Source: an uncultured Eubacteriales bacterium (GTDB taxonomy: Bacteria > Bacillota > Clostridia > Lachnospirales > Lachnospiraceae). Taken from it: a DNA stretch of 64,000 nt. The first letter of the stretch is position 1. Every line of letters starts with the position of its first letter. A program made the translations under genes and the position numbers. The notes under the pieces are model-generated. The model searched no databases, was not told where the DNA came from, and worked only from the letters and a program-made list of their open reading frames with translations. Where the stretch lies: assembly GCA_900539455.1 (NCBI GenBank), contig UQCD01000002.1, forward strand, positions 1 through 64,000, written 5' to 3'. This document shows, one piece after another, positions 15,407 through 23,826 of the stretch.

Positions 15407-16723
15407 GTGGATGCATTGGATAAAGTAATAATGTTTTTAGGGTGCATAATCGAAGTTTTTTTATTGTTCGACTATTTTTATAATTTTTTTCCAATCAAGG
15501 AAAGGTGGACAAAGAAAAATGTATGGGCTATTGCAATAGGGATGTGTTTGATATTATTTTTAATTAATTTATTTAAAAACGGTTTTTTAAATCTTGTTTT
15601 TATACAAATATTATTATGGTGTTTTGTATGGATAGTATTTGAGGCTAAAATAAGTGTAAAGCTTGGATATTTTATAATTGCATATGCAGTTATGATTGGG
15701 GTTGAGTTTTTGTATTTGATAATGTCAGAAACAACACTGGCTTTAGTGACTAGAACGGGACTTGTTCCTTTTTCACAGTATATATGGCAGTTGATATTTA
15801 TAAAGTTTTTGAATTATTTGGTCTTTGCTGTATTGAAGCAGACCTCAAGTAAATCAAAAAAGCGTCTGTCAAATAAAATGTTTGCAGCATATATGTGTCT
15901 GCCTATATGTACAATAGGCTGTATGATAACAATATTTTATTCAGGAGTAGATTTTTCAAGTAATTTTGCACCAAAACTTCTAATGACAGTATTTTTTGTA
16001 TTTATGCTGTTTGGCAATATTTTTGTTTTCTACGCATTCCAGAAATATACAGAGGGACTGGCCTTAGAAAGTGAAAATCAGGTTGAGATAATGCACCAGA
16101 AGGCTGAGATATATCGTTTAAATCAGATAACAGAAATGAACGACAATTATAAGGAAATAGTTCATAACACCAGTCACTTTTTAAAGGTTATTGGTGAAAT
16201 GGCTGCTGAAAATCAAAATCAGGAGATATATGACTTAGTCAAAAAAATTGATAAATCCTTTGAAAAGAATGTGGTTACAGTATATAGTAACTACAAAATA
16301 GTAGACACCTTGCTTGCAGAAAATGAAACAAAGGCAAAGCAGAAGGGAGTCACCTTTGATGTTTATATTGAACAGGGAACTAATCTGGACAATATATCAG
16401 AGGTGGATATGATTTCAATGTTAGGAAATCTTCTGGACAATGCAGTAACAGCAGCATCAAAGAAGGAAAAGGATTCATTAGTAAAAGTAAGGATATTTAT
16501 GCAAAATGAGGGCAATATCTGCGTAGTAAAAATAGTTAATGATTTTGTTGGAAATTTAGTAGAAGAAGGTGGAAGACTTTTGACTACAAAGAAGGATGGA
16601 GGCTTACATGGCTTAGGAATATCAAGTGTAAAGCGTACTGCTGAAAAGTACAATGGATTTCTTGAGCATTATGTGGAGAATAATCAGTTTATATCAGTTT
16701 TGATATTACCAACAGCATCATAA
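15407..16723 (+). CDS. GHKL sensor histidine kinase (AgrC-like)
   Basis: The 438-residue protein has about six to seven membrane helices in residues 5-210, then a cytoplasmic dimerisation region with IVHNTSHFLKVIGE (probable phosphoacceptor His) and a GHKL ATPase domain (about 320-437) with N-box MLGNLLDNAVTAAS and G-box HGLGISSVKR. This is the AgrC/ComD layout used to sense peptide signals at the membrane. GTG 15407 follows AGGAG by seven bases. It most likely phosphorylates the LytTR protein encoded just upstream. The signal is unknown because no agrD is found nearby. Confidence 0.9.
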   Translation: MDALDKVIMFLGCIIEVFLLFDYFYNFFPIKERWTKKNVWAIAIGMCLILFLINLFKNGFLNLVFIQILLWCFVWIVFEAKISVKLGYFIIAYAVMIGVEFLYLIMSETTLALVTRTGLVPFSQYIWQLIFIKFLNYLVFAVLKQTSSKSKKRLSNKMFAAYMCLPICTIGCMITIFYSGVDFSSNFAPKLLMTVFFVFMLFGNIFVFYAFQKYTEGLALESENQVEIMHQKAEIYRLNQITEMNDNYKEIVHNTSHFLKVIGEMAAENQNQEIYDLVKKIDKSFEKNVVTVYSNYKIVDTLLAENETKAKQKGVTFDVYIEQGTNLDNISEVDMISMLGNLLDNAVTAASKKEKDSLVKVRIFMQNEGNICVVKIVNDFVGNLVEEGGRLLTTKKDGGLHGLGISSVKRTAEKYNGFLEHYVENNQFISVLILPTAS

Positions 16724-16741
16724 AAATAATTTCATATAAAA

Positions 16742-16792
16742 AGAGGGGGAAAGAGAGCTTTAAACATAATTATAAAGCTTATCTGCCCCTCT
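16742..16792 (+). other. Two-level hairpin after the kinase gene
   Basis: AGAGGGG (16742-16748) pairs with CCCCTCT (16786-16792), and inside it an AGCTTTAA-type stem pairs with TTATAAAGCT. No T-run follows, so termination is uncertain. It lies 19 bases after the kinase stop and upstream of the bacteriocin gene, and could also act as a processing site or leaky terminator. Confidence 0.5.
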
Positions 16793-16922
16793 GCTTATGA
16801 AAGATACATTAATCGACAAATTATATTGGCAGATGCCGAAAAATAGGGAAAAGTTCTTGAATAAACAGGGGCATATATATTGACTTTTGCATATACATAG
16901 GGCATATTATTCTTAGGTATTT

Positions 16923-17022
16923 TCACAATGTAATTTAGGGATGCGTACTAAAAAGGGGTACAAGCAGTAAACTAAATATTGCAAAAATACATAAAAAATA
17001 CAAGTGTACATACGACTATACT
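16923..17022 (+). promoter_or_regulatory. Candidate regulated promoter of the bacteriocin gene
   Basis: TATACT at 17017-17022 would place transcription start just before the ribosome binding site AAGGAGGA. No good -35 is present at the proper distance, which suggests activator dependence. Upstream, AATTTAGGGA (near 16931) and GGGGTACAA (near 16955) resemble AATTTGGGA and GGAGTACAA near the agrB repeats, but only weakly. The rest of 16793-16922 shows nothing I recognise. Confidence 0.35.
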
Positions 17023-17048
17023 TTTTGTGTTATAAGGAGGAACGATGA

Positions 17049-17366
17049 ATGTATAGAGAACAAAAATTATCACATGTATTCGGTATGCTTTTTGCATCAA
17101 TTATTATCTTAGGTGCATCTGTTTTATGTATTAATATAATACCAGTTGCAGATATGGTAAAGGAATTTGGTATTCCTGCCGCAGTAGCAGGCACTGTACT
17201 TAATATTGTAGAAGCTGGTGGCTGGGTATCACTTATTGTTTCAATATTGACAGGTGCTGCCACAGGTGGATTATCTTTAATAGCTGCGGCTGGAAAACAA
17301 GGTATAAAAAAGTATTTGAAAAAACAGATAAAGAAAAAAGGGAAAAAAGCAGTTATTGCTTGGTAG
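17049..17366 (+). CDS. Circular bacteriocin precursor, enterocin AS-48 type
   Basis: The 105-residue precursor has a 35-residue leader ending IIPVAD and a 70-residue core, MVKEFGIPAAVAGTVL to KKAVIAW. From memory of enterocin AS-48, about 55 of 70 core residues are the same, including Glu4, Glu20, Trp24 and the C-terminal Trp70; the precursor length (105 = 35 + 70) is identical. Family knowledge: the leader is removed and Met1 is joined head to tail to Trp70, giving a five-helix cationic ring that permeabilises Gram-positive membranes. Core charge here is about +9 (11 Lys, 2 Glu) against +6 in AS-48. ATG 17049 follows AAGGAGGA by six bases. AS-48B, C, C1, D and D1 counterparts follow. Confidence 0.95.
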   Translation: MYREQKLSHVFGMLFASIIILGASVLCINIIPVADMVKEFGIPAAVAGTVLNIVEAGGWVSLIVSILTGAATGGLSLIAAAGKQGIKKYLKKQIKKKGKKAVIAW

Positions 17367-17388
17367 TATTATAAATTAAGGATGGCGT

Positions 17389-19089
17389 ATGTACACAAGT
17401 ATTTTTAAAATTATACTAAATAGAAGATTAAATATAAAAATTAAATCCTTTATGGTACTTGCAAAAAAAATAGGGTTTAATATACATAGTGAAAAATTGG
17501 TATATAGTGTATATTTTATTTTCAAAATTATTTTTGCCGTTGGAGCAGGAATAGGGTTATTTGCCTGGAGTAACAGGTGCAAATATTTTGATTTAATTAT
17601 AGTTAGTACCACATTGCTGAATGTTATTTTTAAAATAATAGATGGGGGAATAGAATACAAGGATTCTTTTATATTCCCTTTTGAAAATTTATATAAATTA
17701 TCTGTAGCAAATAAACAGAAAATATTCAGAACACAGTTTTTTGCATTGCTATCATATCATATTATGACAGATGAAATACAATGGGCATCTATACTTTATG
17801 TATTATGTTGTGTAATTACAGATAAAGTGACAATAGTATTTTTTATAAATTTTATTTTAATGTTACTTTTTGGGTACTTATTTGCAAATATTTTTATAGG
17901 AAAATATATGTATACTGTAATTATGAAAAAAATATCATTTATTAGGTTTGTATCATATATTGCAGCTTCAATATTAATAATTTTTATTACATATACTATC
18001 TTTGGGAAAATAGTTGATTTTATAAGAAATCAAAAAATTATAAATAACCAGAATATTAAACTTCTTTTAGATGATGATTATGTAAAGTCGGTGTTTAATG
18101 CTTACGGAAATAAAATCTTAGAAGCATTAGCAGGCATTTCCTTAAAGCTTAAGTCATTGAAAAAAATATTTAGTAGTATTGAAAGCATACTGGTATGGAC
18201 AGCAGGTATATTAATATTATCTCAAATTAAAATAGAGTTTATTACCATTAAAGATAAAATCAATAAAAAAAGATTTTGCGATTTGTATAGCAGGTACATA
18301 AAACTTCTAAAAAAAATAGTATTCAAAAAGAATACACTGGTTTTAAATCTAATTGAGAGCATAGAAAAATACAGATGGTCATTTGCAAAGAATTTTTTTC
18401 AGGTAGCACTGCTGGAATACGAAACATTAACATATGTGATTATATGTATAACTGCAATTTTAAATACTGAAAATAATATACTTAGGATTCAGATTTTGCT
18501 ATGTATGAATTTACTTACAACGGTTACACAGGCAAGTGAATTAAGAGATAGTGGATATGCCCTTTTTTCATTGTCTGGGGACAAGGAGCATATTAAATTA
18601 ATAAAAATGTCATTATTGAATAAAAATAAAATATGGAAATATAAGGAAGTGGTTTTCAGAAGTATCTTAATAATACCGTATACAATAATATTTCTAATTA
18701 ATATTCTAATTTCAATATACATAAGATTACCCCTACATTATTTTGTAGTGTTAGCAGCAATATTTGCAGCTTGCATATTTGTTATGCCTATAATTCAGCT
18801 ATATATGATTCCGTTAGTATATAGTGATGAATATTTATCAGAGGTACAGGTTGGAGAAAATTTTGTTGAAGAGGAAATTGCAGATAAAATGCAGGAATTT
18901 CCAAGAATTTTAATAGTTGTAGTTCCAATGCTGGTAACTATATTTATGATTTTTATAAAAATGAGCAGAAGCATATTATTGATTTTAGCAGAGCTAATAT
19001 ATTTGTCTATAAGTATAACAATTTTGTACAAATATATGATGAAAATAAGAAATAGAGGAATAGATAATGCAATTAAAAACATTTATTAA
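17389..19089 (+). CDS. Large membrane protein, AS-48B-like maturation factor
   Basis: The 566-residue multi-pass membrane protein lies 22 bases after the bacteriocin gene. Its length and place match As-48B (about 563 residues), a protein needed for production and probably for maturation or circularisation of AS-48. About ten to twelve hydrophobic segments are visible (for example residues 45-63, 70-85, 140-165, 183-205, 265-280, 345-365, 425-445, 450-475, 510-545). No catalytic motif of a known peptidase or ligase stands out. Codon use is very A+T-rich with many ATA codons. The function is inferred from synteny and size. Confidence 0.82.
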   Translation: MYTSIFKIILNRRLNIKIKSFMVLAKKIGFNIHSEKLVYSVYFIFKIIFAVGAGIGLFAWSNRCKYFDLIIVSTTLLNVIFKIIDGGIEYKDSFIFPFENLYKLSVANKQKIFRTQFFALLSYHIMTDEIQWASILYVLCCVITDKVTIVFFINFILMLLFGYLFANIFIGKYMYTVIMKKISFIRFVSYIAASILIIFITYTIFGKIVDFIRNQKIINNQNIKLLLDDDYVKSVFNAYGNKILEALAGISLKLKSLKKIFSSIESILVWTAGILILSQIKIEFITIKDKINKKRFCDLYSRYIKLLKKIVFKKNTLVLNLIESIEKYRWSFAKNFFQVALLEYETLTYVIICITAILNTENNILRIQILLCMNLLTTVTQASELRDSGYALFSLSGDKEHIKLIKMSLLNKNKIWKYKEVVFRSILIIPYTIIFLINILISIYIRLPLHYFVVLAAIFAACIFVMPIIQLYMIPLVYSDEYLSEVQVGENFVEEEIADKMQEFPRILIVVVPMLVTIFMIFIKMSRSILLILAELIYLSISITILYKYMMKIRNRGIDNAIKNIY

Positions 19090-19594
19090 AAGAGAAAAAA
19101 GGTATTTTGTATTCTGGCTAATAAGTATTATTTCTTTTTTTCTAGGAGTAATATTTGGAATAATATTTGCCGGAAATATAAATAAAATAAATCCTAATGA
19201 GGTACAAGCTGTAAATGTGTTTAAAAATAATATATTAGTAGGTAGTTCTATGATGTTTCTAGGCAGTTTAACAGGTGGTGTATATGGAATTATAGTATTA
19301 TATATTAACGGATATATAGTAGGAAAATTAGCTGTTTACTTGATTACAGCCAATATGGGAAAATACATATTTTTAGGGATTTTTCCACACTTTGGTTTAG
19401 AATTGCTTGGACTAAGCATATTTGCAATAATTGGATTTATACCAGCTAGTGAGTTTATATGCTGGATAAGAAAGGGCAGCTTTAGACTGTCTGTTAAAGA
19501 AATATTGAAAAAGTATATTGCAATGATGTCAATAGGCAGTATTTGTTTGTTTTTTGCAGCACTTATAGAAAGCTATGTAAGTGTTGTAATTTAG
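19067..19594 (+). CDS. SpoIIM/DUF95-family membrane protein, AS-48C-like
   Basis: The 175-residue protein has about five hydrophobic segments and the look of the stage II sporulation protein M (DUF95) family: FPHFGLELLGLSIFAIIGF corresponds to the conserved PHGxxELxx-type region. As-48C and its equivalents in other circular bacteriocin clusters belong to the same family and support secretion and immunity. It overlaps the previous gene by 23 bases, with GAGGA before its ATG. It is not expected to be the sporulation protein itself, given the context. Confidence 0.85.
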   Translation: MQLKTFIKREKRYFVFWLISIISFFLGVIFGIIFAGNINKINPNEVQAVNVFKNNILVGSSMMFLGSLTGGVYGIIVLYINGYIVGKLAVYLITANMGKYIFLGIFPHFGLELLGLSIFAIIGFIPASEFICWIRKGSFRLSVKEILKKYIAMMSIGSICLFFAALIESYVSVVI

Positions 19595-19608
19595 AAGCGG
19601 AGGTATAT

Positions 19609-20115
19609 ATGGGAAAAAGTAGAGAAATAAAACTAAGTATACTTCAGGGGGTAGTATCTATATTATTGTCTACATTAATAGTAACTAGAATTATTTCAGA
19701 TGTGGCAGAGTATGAATTTGAAATATACCAATATGTAATAATTTATACAGTATCAGTATTAGCAACACTTTTTATTGTTACAATAATTATGATGTTTGTA
19801 ACCAGCTTAGAGGCTTTTTTAATAATACTGATAGATAAAAAATTCAGCTTGAGAAATCTATTGCTGGTTAATTATAGTTTTTTTGGAAAATGTATTTTGG
19901 CAAGCTCTGTTTTGATTTATATATTGTATGAGGATTTTAATAGTACCATATGCCAAATTGCTGTTTTAGTAACTGTTTTGCTGGTGGCTTTATTTATTTT
20001 TTTGAACTACTACAGTTTGGTAAAGGTTGCTATTGTAAATAAAAAGGCTGCAAAGGCTATTACAACAGTAATGCTAATAATAATGGCAGTATTTAATACA
20101 GCAGCATTAATATAA
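19609..20115 (+). CDS. Membrane protein, AS-48C1-like
   Basis: The 168-residue protein has about four to five membrane segments (near 13-30, 40-70, 92-112, 120-140, 150-167). ATG 19609 follows GCGGAGG by five bases; an upstream extension of the frame overlaps the previous gene and has no binding site. Size and place between the DUF95 gene and the ABC ATPase correspond to As-48C1, thought to be the permease partner of the ATPase. No sequence motif identifies it independently. Very A+T-rich. Confidence 0.72.
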   Translation: MGKSREIKLSILQGVVSILLSTLIVTRIISDVAEYEFEIYQYVIIYTVSVLATLFIVTIIMMFVTSLEAFLIILIDKKFSLRNLLLVNYSFFGKCILASSVLIYILYEDFNSTICQIAVLVTVLLVALFIFLNYYSLVKVAIVNKKAAKAITTVMLIIMAVFNTAALI

Positions 20116-20161
20116 AAGCAAAGCTTGCTATGACTTTTTTGTACTGATGAAAGAGGTATAT

Positions 20162-20848
20162 ATGTATTTGAATATTGATAAAATATCCTTTTCTTATGAG
20201 AATAGTGAGAAAGATATTTTTAACAACTTATCCTTAAAAATTGAAAAGGAAGGGATTTACATAATTGAAGGTGAAAATGGAAGTGGAAAGTCAACATTGT
20301 TGAAAATACTTGCATCAATTATTAACATTAAGCCAGAAAAGGTTATGTTTAATGGGGTATGTGTAGGACAAAAAATGTATAAAAAAATGACTGGGTATAT
20401 TCCGGATACGCCTATTTTATATGATGAATTAACAGGATATGAGCATATGAATATTTTTATGGATTTGTGGGATATGGGGCGAGAGGAAAGAAAAGCTTAT
20501 GTAGGTAGGTTTAATGAAATATCAGAAAAATTGTCCCTTGATACATTTCTTACAGAAAAGGTAAGAGTATTGTCATATGGTACAAGGTATAAGCTGTTTT
20601 TTACATTAATGTTATCAAGAAGTCCAAAGCTGTTACTCTTAGACGAACCTTTTACATCACTGGATATAAGGTCGCAGCACACAGCTATAGATTACATAAA
20701 AGAATATGGAAAAGGTGCAATAGTAATTGTATCAAGTCATCAAAGAGAAATAATAAATCAGCTGTCAAAAAATATATACCAGCTGAAAAATGGAGCTTTA
20801 GAGGAGGCAGACAATGAAGAAATTTTGGAAAATATACACAGCAATTAA
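20162..20848 (+). CDS. ABC transporter ATPase, AS-48D-like
   Basis: The 228-residue ATPase has Walker A GENGSGKST, Walker B LLLLDEPFTSLD and switch histidine SSHQRE. The signature region reads VLSYGTRYKL instead of LSGGQ, as in several bacteriocin and lantibiotic immunity ATPases. ATG 20162 follows AAAGAGG; ATG 20147 has no good site. It matches As-48D in place and size and would energise export and self-protection with the membrane proteins encoded just upstream. The next small gene overlaps its end by 35 bases. Confidence 0.88.
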   Translation: MYLNIDKISFSYENSEKDIFNNLSLKIEKEGIYIIEGENGSGKSTLLKILASIINIKPEKVMFNGVCVGQKMYKKMTGYIPDTPILYDELTGYEHMNIFMDLWDMGREERKAYVGRFNEISEKLSLDTFLTEKVRVLSYGTRYKLFFTLMLSRSPKLLLLDEPFTSLDIRSQHTAIDYIKEYGKGAIVIVSSHQREIINQLSKNIYQLKNGALEEADNEEILENIHSN

Positions 20849-20975
20849 TCTCATTATAATTATTGCAATAATATTAACGGGTGCAGTAAATTATATGATA
20901 GGAAAAATTATGATAGGTATATGTGCTGGATTTTTTATATCAGGAGTATTTAAACTGATAGATAGAGAAAATTAA
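20814..20975 (+). CDS. Bacteriocin immunity protein, AS-48D1-like
   Basis: This 53-residue gene starts at ATG 20814 inside the end of the ATPase gene, behind a perfect AGGAGG at 20802-20807. The protein begins MKKFWKIYTAINLIIIIAII, has two hydrophobic segments (about 10-25 and 30-46) and is basic at its N-terminus. As-48D1 is a 56-residue cationic hydrophobic immunity protein at exactly this place in its cluster. Function is inferred from position, size and character. It closes the cluster; no as-48EFGH counterparts follow, since a LysR gene comes next. Confidence 0.82.
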   Translation: MKKFWKIYTAINLIIIIAIILTGAVNYMIGKIMIGICAGFFISGVFKLIDREN

Positions 20976-21080
20976 ATATTTAGGTGAAATTGTTGGTGGA
21001 AATATTGCTATATAAATGATAATATGAAAGTGTTTATAGTTGGACGAAAATTCAATTTATTTGAAAACACAGGAGGCAAT

Positions 21081-21986
21081 ATGACATTACAGCAATTAAC
21101 ATATCTGGTAACTGTAGCAGAATGTGGCAATATTACAGAAGCAGCGGAAAAGCTCTATATTTCCCAGCCTAGCCTTAGTGCTGCAATTCAAAAGCTTGAA
21201 AAGGAGATGAATATTACAGCATTTGTCAGATCTAGTAAGGGTGTTGTGGTTACCAGAGATGGTGAAAGACTTTTATCCTTTGCAAGAATGTTATTAGAGC
21301 AGGCTGAAAATATGAAGGAGCAATTTGTTGACGAAAAGAAAAGTACGCCAAAGTTTTCTATATCTTGCCAGCATTATTCCTTTGCTGTAAATGCCTTCGT
21401 GGATTTAATCAAGGAATATGATGCGAATAAATATAGCTTTATTATGAGGGAAACACAGACAGGGGAAATTATTGAGGATGTTGCAAATGGAAAAAGCGAG
21501 GTAGGAGTTTTATATTTGTCACTACATAATGAAGCTATACTTAGTAAGCTGATAAAAAATAACAACTTAGAGTTTAACGAACTGTTTGTAGCCAAGCCCC
21601 ATGTTTTTATACAGAGAAAGCACCCTTTAGCAAAAAAAGAGGTTTTAACCCTGGAGGATTTAAAACCTTATCCATATCTGGTATTTGAACAGGGGGAGAA
21701 AAATTCCTTTTATTTTGCAGAGGAATTTTTAAGTATGCTGGATTTTCCTAAAAACATACAGGTAAGAGATAGAGCTACATTATTTAATCTTGTAATAGGT
21801 CTTAACGGCTTTACTGTAAGCAGCGGTGTTATTGACCAGAAGCTTAATGGCAGTAATATTGTTGCAAGAAGGCTGGATGTTGAAAACACAATGAAAATTG
21901 GAATTATAAAAAGAAAAAATACCATACTTAGCAGATACGGTGAGGCGTATGTAAAATTCTTAAAAAATCATCTTCCCATAGTTTAA
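21081..21986 (+). CDS. LysR family transcriptional regulator
   Basis: The 301-residue protein has an N-terminal LysR helix-turn-helix (MTLQQLTYLVTVAECGNITE, then LYISQPSLSAAIQKLEKEM) and a C-terminal substrate-binding domain (about 90-295). ATG 21081 follows AGGAGGCAAT; a longer frame from 21024 lacks a binding site and would add 19 residues not typical of the family. The next gene, a MetE-like methionine synthase 103 bases downstream on the same strand, may be a target. The effector is not apparent. Confidence 0.93.
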   Translation: MTLQQLTYLVTVAECGNITEAAEKLYISQPSLSAAIQKLEKEMNITAFVRSSKGVVVTRDGERLLSFARMLLEQAENMKEQFVDEKKSTPKFSISCQHYSFAVNAFVDLIKEYDANKYSFIMRETQTGEIIEDVANGKSEVGVLYLSLHNEAILSKLIKNNNLEFNELFVAKPHVFIQRKHPLAKKEVLTLEDLKPYPYLVFEQGEKNSFYFAEEFLSMLDFPKNIQVRDRATLFNLVIGLNGFTVSSGVIDQKLNGSNIVARRLDVENTMKIGIIKRKNTILSRYGEAYVKFLKNHLPIV

Positions 21987-21994
21987 AACTATGG
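21976..21994 (+). other. Palindrome over the LysR stop codon
   Basis: CCATAGTTT (21976-21984) and AAACTATGG (21986-21994) form a perfect inverted repeat around the TAA. No T-run follows. It may be an operator or a weak hairpin. Confidence 0.4.
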
Positions 21995-22089
21995 AAAACC
22001 ATACAAAATATATATTTTTCAATAAATTGTCTTTTTGCTAATATAATTAAAGGCTTAAGGCTTTAGAAAAATAGAAGTGAGGCAAAAGA

Positions 22090-23193
22090 ATGTTAAATAT
22101 TAAGTACGATATTGTAGGTTCATTTTTAAGAACTGATGCTATAAAGAAAGCAAGAGCAGAATTTAATGATGGAAAAATTCAAATTGAGGACCTTAGAAAA
22201 GTTGAAGATGAAGAAATTGCAAAGCTTGTAAAAAAAGAGGTAGAGCATGGCTTAAAATATGTTACTGACGGCGAGTTTAGACGCAGATGGTGGCATTTAG
22301 ACTGGCTTAAGGAATTTGACGGATTTTCAACAAAGCATTTTGATAAAGAGAGAAATGGTGTTGTAAATCATATTGAAATAGGCTATATAACAGGAAAAAT
22401 TTCCTATAATCCTAATAGAAAGCACCCTGAAATAGAAGACTATGATTTTCTTTATAATGAAGCAAAGAAATATGAGGGTGTTGTAGCTAAAAAGTGTATT
22501 TCAGGACCAAATATGATACTTGTAGATAATTACCTACAGCTTGGCATTAAGGAAATACCATATTATGGTGCTGATATAAATTTATTAATTGATGATATTG
22601 CGAAGGCATATCAGGAGGCAATATTAGATTTATATAATCATGGCTGTAGATATTTACAGATTGATGATACCTCATGGACTTATATGATAGATGAAAACTT
22701 TTTAAAGAAGGTTGATGGACTTGGTTATAAAAAGGATGATGTACTTGAGTGGTTTAGAGTAGTATCTACAAAGGCTCTTGAAAATAAGCCAAAGGATATG
22801 ATTATTGCTAATCATTTCTGCAAGGGTAACTTTAAGGGACACCCATTATTTGCAGGCTTTTATGATACTGTAGCTCCTGTAATTGCAAAAATACCATATG
22901 ACGGCTTTTTCGTTGAATATGATGATGAACGCTCAGGTTCCTTTGCACCTTGGGCAGTATTAAAGGATACAGGTGCAACCTTTGTAGCAGGACTTATATC
23001 TACAAAAAATCCAACCCTTGAAACAAAGGAGTACATAAAGCAAAGATATGAGGAGGCTAAGGCTGTAGTAGGAGATAATATAGCATTATCACCACAGTGT
23101 GGCTTTGCGTCTGTTGAAGAAGGAAATTGTATAGATGAGCAGACACAGTGGAAGAAGATAGATTTATTGGTGTCTTGTGAGGATTTTATATAA
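22090..23193 (+). CDS. MetE-like cobalamin-independent methionine synthase (YxjG/YxjH type)
   Basis: The 367-residue protein corresponds to the C-terminal catalytic half of MetE, as in Bacillus YxjG and YxjH. It begins YDIVGSFLRTDAIKKA and contains YVTDGEFRRRWWHLDW. Likely zinc ligands are visible: NHFCKGN (HxC), FVEYDDERSG (Glu) and SPQCGF (Cys), equivalent to the MetE HxC, Glu and Cys set. Family knowledge: it transfers a methyl group to homocysteine, though the physiological methyl donor is unsure. No SAM riboswitch is seen upstream. It may be controlled by the preceding LysR protein. Confidence 0.85.
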   Translation: MLNIKYDIVGSFLRTDAIKKARAEFNDGKIQIEDLRKVEDEEIAKLVKKEVEHGLKYVTDGEFRRRWWHLDWLKEFDGFSTKHFDKERNGVVNHIEIGYITGKISYNPNRKHPEIEDYDFLYNEAKKYEGVVAKKCISGPNMILVDNYLQLGIKEIPYYGADINLLIDDIAKAYQEAILDLYNHGCRYLQIDDTSWTYMIDENFLKKVDGLGYKKDDVLEWFRVVSTKALENKPKDMIIANHFCKGNFKGHPLFAGFYDTVAPVIAKIPYDGFFVEYDDERSGSFAPWAVLKDTGATFVAGLISTKNPTLETKEYIKQRYEEAKAVVGDNIALSPQCGFASVEEGNCIDEQTQWKKIDLLVSCEDFI

Positions 23194-23284
23194 GATAATG
23201 CTTTTGTAAGCTGCTTTCTGATAATAAATTTACAGGTGGGACTTTAATGTATAAGCTTTTGGGTTAAGATTATGAAAAAATATT

Positions 23285-23343
23285 GCTATGCTTTAATAAT
23301 GAAATTATAGTTATAATAAAATTATTAAGGCATAGCTTTTTTG
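23285..23343 (+). terminator. Terminator downstream of the methionine synthase gene
   Basis: GCTATGCTTTAATAAT (23285-23300) pairs with ATTATTAAGGCATAGC (23321-23336), then TTTTTT. It lies about 90 bases after the stop. Confidence 0.85.
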
Positions 23344-23497
23344 TATGCTATAATACAGGTGTTTGTAATAATACTATTTTTGTTTTGCTAGTTGCAAAAA
23401 GATAAAAGGGTATGTTATTGAAGCTGTATAGTTGTAATTAATGATAGTATTTGTAATAGAAGAAATTAAATAAAAAAGGAAGGAAACGGGAAATAAA

Positions 23498-23812
23498 GTG
23501 GAAAAGAAAATAGATAGTAAAGCAAGTAAAAAGGCAGATAATGAAATTATAAGAAAGGAAATACGATTTACAGGAAATGTACAGGGTGTGGGCTTTAGAT
23601 ATAGGGCAAAATATGCCGCTGAGGGACTAGGTGTTACTGGCTGGGTAAAAAATGAATGGGATGGGTCGGTGCTAATGGAGGCACAAGGAACACAAAAGCA
23701 GATAAATGAAATGTTAAAATTAATAAATCAAAGCTCATATATAGTCATTGACAATATAAGGTATAATGTAATACCATTAGAGGAGTGCGAGTATGGGTTT
23801 CACATTAGATAA
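23498..23812 (+). CDS. acyP: Acylphosphatase
   Basis: The 104-residue protein has a short charged N-terminal extension (1-22), then the acylphosphatase fold. GNVQGVGFRYRAKYAAEGLG carries the catalytic arginine loop and GWVKNEWDGSV the catalytic asparagine. It hydrolyses acyl phosphates such as acetyl phosphate in the cytoplasm. The best start is GTG 23498, behind a GGAAGG some 12 bases away; a later start would remove only the extension. The gene stands alone between a terminator and a large palindrome. Confidence 0.92.
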   Translation: MEKKIDSKASKKADNEIIRKEIRFTGNVQGVGFRYRAKYAAEGLGVTGWVKNEWDGSVLMEAQGTQKQINEMLKLINQSSYIVIDNIRYNVIPLEECEYGFHIR

Positions 23813-23826
23813 AAGGGATGTTGTAT

